Positions 1 to 4,612 of a stretch of DNA of 6,960 bases are shown piece by piece; position 1 is the stretch's first letter; each line of letters begins with the position of its first letter. The stretch is from NCBI GenBank assembly GCA_000715855.1, contig KL571268.1, forward strand, positions 12,959 through 19,918, in the 5' to 3' direction. The translations under genes and the position numbers were made by a program. Under the pieces are notes generated by a model. It saw only the letters and a program-made list of their open reading frames with translations, did not search any database and was not told the DNA's origin. The stretch is from Actinoplanes liguriensis. GTDB taxonomy: Bacteria > Actinomycetota > Actinomycetes > Mycobacteriales > Micromonosporaceae.

Positions 1-17
1 ATGTGTATAAGAGACAG
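1..17. other. Sequencing adapter remnant (Tn5/Nextera mosaic end)
   Basis: The first 17 bases, ATGTGTATAAGAGACAG, are identical to the 3' 17 bases of the 19-base Tn5 mosaic end used in Nextera tagmentation libraries. The match stops exactly where GC-rich coding sequence starts at base 18. It is not genomic and not a transposon: no transposase or second end is seen. It creates a false ATG whose translation begins MCIRDR, a peptide typical of adapter-contaminated gene models. It marks a contig end that was not trimmed. Confidence 0.96.
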
Positions 18-265
18 GCCTGGACGCTCCCCCGCGCGCCGAGCAGGAGCTGGAGCTGCCGCGTGGGGGCACGCTCGTGCTTTACACCGACGGGCTGATC
101 GAGCGGCGGGACGCGGACATCGACGAGGGGATGCGGGCGCTGGCCGCCTGCGCCGCCGAGGTCGAGCCGGATCTGGACGCCTTCTGCAGCCGTCTGCTCA
201 ACCGTCTCGGCGGGTCGGGCGAGCAGGCCGACGACATCGCTGTGGTCGCGCTCCGGCGCGTCTGA
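18..265 (+). CDS. PP2C/SpoIIE-family serine phosphatase, C-terminal fragment
   Basis: Only the last ~81 codons are present, read in frame from base 20 to the TGA at 263-265; the 5' part is lost at the contig end. The fragment contains LVLYTDGLIERR, the conserved Asp-Gly strand of PP2C-like SpoIIE/RsbU phosphatases. It ends in ADDIAVVALRRV, matching the family's C-terminal metal-binding Asp and closing beta strand. Such enzymes dephosphorylate anti-anti-sigma (STAS) proteins in partner-switching pathways, often with N-terminal GAF/PAS/response-regulator sensors that cannot be seen here. The gene lies 66 bases before the PadR gene, with no obvious terminator between; the PadR gene appears to have its own promoter. 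The family call is firm for the visible end; substrate and sensor are unknown. Confidence 0.85.
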
Positions 266-294
266 TTCCTTTCGAGGTACGGCATCGGGTCTCC

Positions 295-324
295 TTGACG
301 TCAGCTATTCACTCAGTGAATAGT
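295..324 (+). promoter_or_regulatory. Putative sigma-70-type promoter of the PadR-ABC operon
   Basis: A TTGACG -35 element (295-300) is followed after 18 bases by AATAGT (319-324), a partial -10 match. Initiation about 7 bases later would fall at or next to the A of the PadR ATG at 332. No Shine-Dalgarno sequence precedes that ATG, so a leaderless transcript is the simplest reading. The -10 element lies inside the right arm of the palindrome at 305-323. Confidence 0.5.
305..323. promoter_or_regulatory. Perfect palindromic operator, probable PadR autoregulatory site
   Basis: CTATTCACTCAGTGAATAG is an exact inverted repeat: 9-base arms around a single C. It sits 8 bases before the PadR start and spans the -35/-10 spacer and most of the -10 element, so a bound dimer would block transcription of the whole operon. 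PadR regulators usually bind dyads in their own promoters. That PadR binds here is inference from position and symmetry. Confidence 0.72.
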
Positions 325-331
325 AGCTCTC

Positions 332-868
332 ATGTCGACCGCACACGTGCTGCTCGGGCTCCTGGCCGGTGGCCCCCGGCACGGATATGACCTGAAGCGG
401 GCACACGACGACCGCCTGCCGCAGGCGAAACCGCTGGGGTATGGGCAGGTCTACGCCACTCTCGGGCGGCTCGAGCGGGACGGTCTCGTCGCGCGGTCCG
501 GTCAGGACCAGGAGGCCGGGCCGGAGCGCACGTCGTACGAGCTGACCGACCTCGGCCGGGAGCGACTGTCCGCGTGGCTGACCGAGGTGGAGCCGCCGGC
601 GCCGTACGTGAGCAGCGTTCTGTTCAACAAGGTGGTGGTCGCTCTGCTGGCCGCCGGCGCCGAACGGGCCACCGACTACCTCACCGCGCAACGGATCGCG
701 CACATGACCCGGATGCGTGAGCTGACCGCTGTCAAGACCAGGCCCGGCGCCTCCGTCGGCGATGTCGTCGCCGCGGACTATGCGATCGGGCACCTCGACG
801 CCGACCTGCGCTGGTTGCAGACAACCCTCGCCCGGGTCGCCGAGCTGCAGAAGGAAGTGACGACATGA
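332..868 (+). CDS. PadR-family transcriptional regulator
   Basis: A 178-residue protein with the PadR architecture. The N-terminal winged helix (about residues 5-85) has the family pattern LLGLLAGGPRHGYDLKR, then the recognition-helix stretch GYGQVYATLGRLERDGLV, and the wing ending YELTDLGRERL. An alpha-helical C-terminal region (about 95-175, Vir_act_alpha_C-like) would supply dimerization and ligand response. Length is normal for the PadR-s2 type. The ATG at 332 is chosen because the conserved domain begins within a few residues and the promoter and palindrome lie immediately upstream. It overlaps the ABC ATPase gene by 4 bases (ATGA), so it is the first gene of a regulator-transporter operon. 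It probably represses the operon through the palindrome at 305-323 until an unknown toxic or lipophilic inducer binds. Confidence 0.92.
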   Translation: MSTAHVLLGLLAGGPRHGYDLKRAHDDRLPQAKPLGYGQVYATLGRLERDGLVARSGQDQEAGPERTSYELTDLGRERLSAWLTEVEPPAPYVSSVLFNKVVVALLAAGAERATDYLTAQRIAHMTRMRELTAVKTRPGASVGDVVAADYAIGHLDADLRWLQTTLARVAELQKEVTT

Positions 869-1551
869 GCACCGCACTGTTGAGCGGATCAGGGATCACC
901 AAGAGCTATGGCGCGACGCCCGCCCTGCGCGGGGTCGACGTCACCGTCGGCGAGGGCGAGATCGTGGCGATCACCGGCCCGAGCGGCTGCGGCAAGTCCA
1001 CGCTGCTGCACTGCCTGGCCGGCATCCTCCGGGCCGACCAGGGCTCGGTCGTCTATCGCGATCAGGACCTGAACCTGTGGTCCGAGACGTCCCGGTCACG
1101 GCTGCGGCGCACCGAGTTCGGCGTGCTGTTCCAGTTCGGTCAACTGGTGCCGGAGCTGACCGCGGCCGAGAACGTCGCGCTCCCGCTGCTTCTCGCCGGT
1201 TCGGGGCGGCGAGACGCGCGGGAGGTGGCGCTCGGCTGGCTCGACCGGTTCGGTGTCGCCGAGCTGGCCGACAAGCGGCCCGGCGCGATGTCCGGCGGCC
1301 AGCAGCAGCGCTGCGCGGCGGCCCGGGCGCTGGTCACCGGCCCGCGGGTGATCTTCGCGGACGAGCCGACCGGCGCGCTGGACCAGCTCAACGGCGAACA
1401 GGTGATGGCCGCGATGGTCCAGGCCGTGCGCGAGCAGGGCAGCGCGGTCGTGCTGGTCACCCACGAGGCGCCGATCGCGGCGTACGCGGATCGGGAGATC
1501 GTGCTGCGGGACGGCGTGATCGACCCGAGCGGGATCGGGATCTTCGGATGA
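865..1551 (+). CDS. ABC transporter ATP-binding protein (LolD/MacB-type exporter family)
   Basis: A 228-residue nucleotide-binding subunit with every motif in place: Walker A GPSGCGKST (residues 38-46), Q-loop Gln90 in LFQFGQL, signature SGGQQQR (143-149), Walker B VIFADE with catalytic Glu167, D-loop ALD (171-173), and switch His200 in VTHE. The sequence pattern is that of the LolD/MacB/FtsE group, which pairs with FtsX-like permeases and drives export or membrane extraction rather than uptake. The start is supported by AAGGAAG at 851-857, seven bases before the ATG, and the gene overlaps both neighbours by 4 bases. A dimer would energise the permease encoded next, but that gene is frameshifted in this assembly. 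Substrate is unknown; drug or antimicrobial peptide efflux is typical for PadR-linked members. Confidence 0.95.
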   Translation: MSTALLSGSGITKSYGATPALRGVDVTVGEGEIVAITGPSGCGKSTLLHCLAGILRADQGSVVYRDQDLNLWSETSRSRLRRTEFGVLFQFGQLVPELTAAENVALPLLLAGSGRRDAREVALGWLDRFGVAELADKRPGAMSGGQQQRCAAARALVTGPRVIFADEPTGALDQLNGEQVMAAMVQAVREQGSAVVLVTHEAPIAAYADREIVLRDGVIDPSGIGIFG

Positions 1552-3054
1552 GGCCCGGCACGCTGATCCGGCTCAGCCTGGCCGGGAACCGTACCGACCG
1601 GCTCCGGACCGGGCTGACCGCGGGCAGTGCGGCGCTCGCGGCGGTGGCCCTGCTCGCCGCCGCGACCGTGGCCTCGATCCACGGCGGCAACTTGGTCGAC
1701 TACGGGTCGCAGGGGACCCGGAGCAGATCGCTCGGCTCCGAGCAGTACGCGAGCGCGCTGCTCGCCGAGTCGGGCCTGCGCCCCGGCGTGATCTTCGCGC
1801 TGGTCATGCTGGCGCTGCCGGTGCTCGCCCTGGCCGGGCAGTGCATCCGGCTCGGCGCTCCGGCCCGCGACCGGCGGCTCGCCGCGCTCCGGCTCGCCGG
1901 CGCGACACCCGGCCAGACCGTGCTGATCGCCGGGGCGGAGACTGCCGCGGCGAGCCTGCTCGGGTCGATCGCCGGGTTCGGCGTCTACCTGGTGCTGCGT
2001 GTCGTCCTGGACCGCCGGAACGCGGACGGGAAACTGCTGCTGCCCACCGACGTACTGCCGAATCCGTTGATTTTGATCCTGGCTCTGTTGATCGTGCCGG
2101 TGCTGGCCGGGCTGATCGGGCTGCTGCTGATGCGCCGGGTGGTGATCACTCCGCTCGGTGTGGTGCGGCGGCTGCGCGAGCGCGGACCGCGGCCCTGGCC
2201 GGGCGTGCTGATCGTGCTGGGTCTGGTCCTCTTCGCGCCGAGGACGCTGCAGAAGCTCGTGCCGGACGACTGGCGCCCGCCGGAGTGGACTCCGCTGTTC
2301 CTGATGGGCATCGGGGTGCTGTGCGTGATGATCGGCGTGGTGGTCGGCACCGGATGGATCTCCTACACCGCAGGGCGATTGCTTCGGCGGTACGGACGTG
2401 GCCCGGTCACCCTCCTGTCCGGCGCCCGCCTGATGGCCGACCCGTGGAACGGCAGCCGCACGGGCGGCGCTCTGCTCGCCGCTGTTCGGCGCTCTGCTCG
2501 CCGCTGTCGTGTTCGGCGCGGGGACGCTCGGCTTCCGTGCCGACCTGGCCGCCGATTTCGCCGCGCAGAACCGGTTCAACGACCTCAACGACCCGGCGAG
2601 CGGCGTCCAGGGCCCGGGGCAGGACACCGGCTTCTACTTCGGTGCGATCCGGCTGGTGCTGGTCGCGGTGACAATCGCCCTGGTGGTCGCGGCGGGTGGC
2701 GTGCTTGTCGCGTTCGCCGAGGGGATCGTGGCGCGGCGGCGCACCTTCGCGGCGATGACCGCCGGTGGGGTGCCCCGGAGCAAGCTCGGCGCGATGCTGC
2801 TCGTGGTGACGTTCGCGCCGCTGCTGCCGGCGTTGCTGCTCGCGCTGACCTGCGGGGTTTCGCTGCTGCGCACCATGCGGACCGAGGCCCAGGTCTCTGG
2901 CGACCAGCTGGTGGTGGCGATCCCGATTCCGATCCCGTTCGGGGACCTCGCACTGCTCGGTGGCGGCGCGGTGCTGGCCATGTTGCTGGTGGTCGGCGCC
3001 GGAATGATGGTGCTGCGATCGAGCACCGACCTCGAGGAGTTGCGCGCGGGCTGA
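1548..3054 (+). pseudogene. FtsX/MacB-like ABC transporter permease, frameshifted by a tandem duplication
   Basis: The reading frame starts at an ATG overlapping the ATPase stop (ATGA, 1548-1551) and encodes a hydrophobic permease. It has TM1 near residues 23-45 and TM2 near 80-99. The FtsX-type cytoplasmic motif ARDRRLAALRLAGAT (106-120) follows, then further TM segments to about residue 270. Near residue 313 (base 2485) this frame turns into arginine-rich nonsense, and the coding continues one frame over. That frame gives FGAGTLGFRADLAADF, a second FtsX-like domain with a matching RRRTFAAMTAGGVPRSKL motif, and four more TM segments to the TGA at 3052-3054. The break coincides with a 22-base tandem duplication (2465-2507). 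Removing one unit restores a continuous 494-residue protein with about 10 TM helices and two FtsX repeats, the usual layout. As written, translation would run on out of frame to a stop at 3324-3326. It may be a real mutation or an assembly error. Confidence 0.85.
2465..2507 (+). repeat. 22-base-period tandem duplication that breaks the permease frame
   Basis: Bases 2465-2485 and 2487-2507 are identical over 21 bases (unit beginning CGGCGCTCTG and ending GCCGCTGT), offset by 22. Because 22 is not a multiple of three, the second copy moves the frame by one. Joining 2485 directly to 2508 reads GGALLAAVVFGAG without interruption, matching the expected transmembrane segment. A single slipped-strand or short-homology duplication explains it. 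Confidence 0.9.
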
Positions 3055-3058
3055 GCGT

Positions 3059-3111
3059 GGTGGTCCGATGCAGCCGGCGTTGCCGCGCCGGCTGCATCTG
3101 GGCGTACCACC
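3059..3111 (+). terminator. Intrinsic-type hairpin ending the PadR-ABC-permease operon
   Basis: The core stem is GATGCAGCCGGCG (3067-3079) with its exact complement CGCCGGCTGCATC (3086-3098) around a 6-base loop. Outside it, GGTGGT (3059-3064) can also pair with ACCACC (3106-3111). It starts 5 bases after the permease stop. No T-tract follows, as is common for actinobacterial terminators. Confidence 0.8.
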
Positions 3112-3278
3112 CTAGGACGTTCAAGTGCGCTAGGGGTTCAACCGACTGTCATCCCGACCGTTGGATGTCTCGCCGAACAGCCACCTCCCTCCGCGGGGAG
3201 AGTTACCTTGAGTTCGTCTGCTCGTTGATGAGTAGACGGCTCGCGACTCGGTGTAATCTCATCGTGACTGATCATCTC
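3112..3278. other. Non-coding stretch, no gene recognised
   Basis: No credible coding region is seen on either strand, and the base composition is visibly more AT-rich than its neighbours. It contains a loose inverted repeat, CCCTAG (3110-3115) with CTAGGG (3130-3135), and a -10-like TAATCT (3254-3259) without a well-spaced -35. A short CTCCC/GGGAG stem lies near 3186-3201. None is strong enough to name. With the following dyad array it forms the upstream region of the XRE gene. Confidence 0.5.
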
Positions 3279-3282
3279 GGCA

Positions 3283-3327
3283 ATTGCCAGAGTCGTTTGA
3301 CTTTTGGCATTGCCAGAGGCGCTTGAC
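3283..3327 (+). repeat. Direct repeat with 26-base period carrying a TTGAC element
   Basis: ATTGCCAGAGTCGTTTGAC (3283-3301) recurs as ATTGCCAGAGGCGCTTGAC (3309-3327), 17 of 19 bases identical. Each copy joins a TGCCA half-site to a TTGAC that could act as a -35. The period is about two and a half helical turns. It looks like duplication of an operator-plus-promoter module. Confidence 0.75.
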
Positions 3328-3352
3328 TGTGGGTCTTGCCAACTGGCAGATT
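3323..3352 (+). promoter_or_regulatory. Putative promoter of the XRE-DUF397 pair
   Basis: TTGACT (3323-3328) is a good -35. After 18 bases, CAGATT (3347-3352) is a weak -10 fit lying between two TGGCA half-sites. Initiation near 3359 would leave a leader of only a few bases before the ATG at 3366, consistent with no Shine-Dalgarno there. The upstream TTGACT (3297-3302) has no convincing -10. Confidence 0.35.
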
Positions 3353-3365
3353 GGCACCCAGCACA

Positions 3366-4256
3366 ATGGGTGGCGATCATGGAGGTGCGATCATCCCCGG
3401 CGATCCCGGGCCGCTGGTCCGTCGCCGCCAACTAGGCGCGGCGTTGCGGCGTCACCGCCTCGACACGGGCATGAGCGTGCGAGACGTGGCGGACAGGCTC
3501 CTGCTCTCGTCCTCGAAGATCAGTCGAATCGAGTCGGCGCAACGAAACATCTCAGCACGCGACGTCCGGGATCTGATGGATCTCTACAACATCACAGATC
3601 CGGGCATCCGAAACGCGCTCATGAGGCTCGTCGAGGAAAGCCGGGAATCCGCGTGGTGGGCGCAGTACGACCTGGACGCCGGATACGAGAGGCTGATCGG
3701 CCTCGAGGGCGCCGCCGCGATCGTCTTCGACTTCCAGATCGCGATCGTTCCGGGTCTCCTGCAGACGGCCGCATATGCGACGGCGATGACCCGGGCGTGG
3801 AGTGACGATCCGGGATTCATCAAGAACGCCGTCGATGTGCGGATGGCACGGCAACGGATCCTGACCCAGGGAGCCACGTTCGAGTTCGTCATCGACGAGG
3901 CGGCACTGCGACGGTCCGTGGGCGGACGCGAGACCATGCGTGATCAGATCCGCCACCTGATCGAGTTGAATACCGGATCAAAAGTGCTGGTTCAGGTGAT
4001 TCCCTTCTCCGTCGGCGCCCACCAAGGGCTCGCGGGGGGTTTCATTGCACTGCAATTCTCAAAAACAGAAACTACTGGCTCGGCAGCCGGCATGTCTGAC
4101 ATCGTCTACCGCGAAGGTGTCGTTGGGGCAGGGGCTTACCTGGAGCAGCCCGATGAGGTGGCTGGCCATCTGCAAGCCTTCCGCGGGCTGCAACACGTGG
4201 CGCTGACCCCGCAAGCGACGAACTCCCTCATGGAGCAGGTCCTCCAGGACCTCTGA
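3366..4256 (+). CDS. XRE-family regulator with C-terminal DUF5753 domain
   Basis: A 296-residue protein. Residues about 18-76 form a helix-turn-helix of the Cro/C1 type: VRRRQLGAALRRHRLDTG, then MSVRDVADRLLLSSSKISRIE, then ISARDVRDLMDLYNI. Residues about 97-290 match DUF5753, including WWAQYDLDAGYERLIGLE and the hallmark VPGLLQTAAYA. The length is normal for the family, which is highly expanded in actinobacteria and includes WhiJ-like developmental regulators. The ATG at 3366 is preferred over the in-frame TTG at 3336, because 3336 lies within the dyad array. No Shine-Dalgarno is visible. The next gene encodes the usual DUF397 partner. Codon use is less GC-extreme around 3960-4080 than in flanking genes, hinting at an acquired module. 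The specific function is unknown. Confidence 0.92.
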   Translation: MGGDHGGAIIPGDPGPLVRRRQLGAALRRHRLDTGMSVRDVADRLLLSSSKISRIESAQRNISARDVRDLMDLYNITDPGIRNALMRLVEESRESAWWAQYDLDAGYERLIGLEGAAAIVFDFQIAIVPGLLQTAAYATAMTRAWSDDPGFIKNAVDVRMARQRILTQGATFEFVIDEAALRRSVGGRETMRDQIRHLIELNTGSKVLVQVIPFSVGAHQGLAGGFIALQFSKTETTGSAAGMSDIVYREGVVGAGAYLEQPDEVAGHLQAFRGLQHVALTPQATNSLMEQVLQDL

Positions 4257-4282
4257 CTGTCGGTGCCGGTCGCCGGCAACCC

Positions 4283-4288
4283 GGAGGG
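4283..4288 (+). promoter_or_regulatory. Ribosome binding site of the DUF397 gene
   Basis: GGAGGG lies 10 bases before the ATG at 4299. It fixes the start there rather than at the in-frame GTG at 4263, which lies upstream of this site. Confidence 0.75.
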
Positions 4289-4298
4289 TAAGAAGAAA

Positions 4299-4505
4299 AT
4301 GAATCTGGACGACACTTCCGCACCTGGCGTTTCGTGGCGTACATCCTCGTTCTGCAGCACGGGAGCCTGCGTTGCGGTGGCGGTCGCCGATGACAGCGTC
4401 ATGGTGCGGGATTCGAAGGACCCGCAGCGTCCGGCCCTGGTGTACAGCACCCAGGAATGGAGAGATTTCGTCGCCGGTGTGAAGAGCGGCGAATTCGACG
4501 TGTGA
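4299..4505 (+). CDS. DUF397 domain small protein
   Basis: A 68-residue protein that is essentially one DUF397 domain: VSWRTSSFCSTGACVAVAVA, then VMVRDSKDPQRPALVYSTQEW, ending DFVAGVKSGEFDV. The family's conserved W-R-S-S-S pattern, the Cys-Val pair, the RDSKDP block and the FxxGVKxGEFD tail are all present. It follows the XRE-DUF5753 gene by 42 bases on the same strand. This arrangement recurs across Streptomyces and relatives, where DUF397 proteins act as, or are suspected to be, partners modulating the cognate XRE regulator. No signal peptide or membrane segment is seen. A direct DUF397-regulator contact here is inference from gene order. Confidence 0.93.
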   Translation: MNLDDTSAPGVSWRTSSFCSTGACVAVAVADDSVMVRDSKDPQRPALVYSTQEWRDFVAGVKSGEFDV

Positions 4506-4520
4506 TCGACGTGTTGCCTT

Positions 4521-4558
4521 CGGTGGCGTCAGGTCCCGGCCGGGCGACCTGGCCACCG
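4521..4558 (+). terminator. Hairpin after the DUF397 gene
   Basis: CGGTGGC (4521-4527) pairs with GCCACCG (4552-4558), and CAGGTC (4530-4535) with GACCTG (4546-4551), leaving a 2-base bulge and a 10-base GC-rich loop. It begins 16 bases after the stop codon. No T-tract is present. Confidence 0.55.
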
Positions 4559-4574
4559 CGGCGCTGACCCGCGC

Positions 4575-4608
4575 TGTCCGGGCGGTCTACCGCTAGACCG
4601 CCCGGACA
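4575..4608. terminator. Strong bidirectional hairpin between convergent genes
   Basis: A perfect 15-base-pair stem: T plus GTCCGGGCGGTCTA (4575-4589), loop CCGC, then TAGACCGCCCGGAC plus A (4594-4608). It lies 4 bases beyond the stop of the minus-strand peptidase gene and 69 bases after the DUF397 stop, so it can serve both strands. No T-tract on either side, as often in high-GC actinobacteria. Confidence 0.85.
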
Positions 4609-4612
4609 AGGA

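Larger units (their letters stand above)
3279..3358. promoter_or_regulatory. Array of TGCCA/TGGCA dyads before the XRE gene (candidate operator cluster)
   Basis: Four copies of a TTGCCA/TTGGCA-type element crowd into 80 bases. They are GGCAATTGCC (3279-3288, palindrome), TGGCATTGCCA (3305-3315, perfect 5+1+5 dyad), TGCCAACTGGCA (3337-3348, 5+2+5 dyad) and TTGGCA (3351-3356). They surround the putative XRE promoter and end 8-10 bases before the ATG. Autoregulation by the XRE protein is the natural inference; binding is not shown. Confidence 0.55.

Noticed and set aside
1..390. Open frame starting at base 1 with product beginning MCIRDRP
   Set aside because: It starts inside the sequencing adapter, is arginine-rich nonsense, and conflicts with the clear phosphatase frame and the PadR gene.
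2465..2512. Programmed ribosomal frameshift in the permease
   Set aside because: There is no slippery heptamer or stimulatory structure of the expected kind, and the shift coincides with an exact duplication that explains it mechanically.
1140..2627. Long minus-strand open frame opposite the ABC ATPase and permease
   Set aside because: Shadow frame of high-GC coding sequence: Gln/Arg/Pro-rich, no domain recognised, and antisense to well-supported genes.
3130..3160. GGTTCAACC resembling a tRNA T-arm, with the nearby CCCTAG/CTAGGG inverted repeat, as a tRNA or attachment-site remnant
   Set aside because: No acceptor, D or anticodon stems can be built around it, and no integrase or flanking direct repeat is visible.
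2486..3326. Continuation of the first permease frame to a stop at 3324-3326, as a longer single protein
   Set aside because: After base 2485 this frame becomes Arg/Gly/Ala-rich low-complexity sequence and crosses the terminator and intergenic region, while the neighbouring frame encodes recognisable FtsX-like membrane segments.
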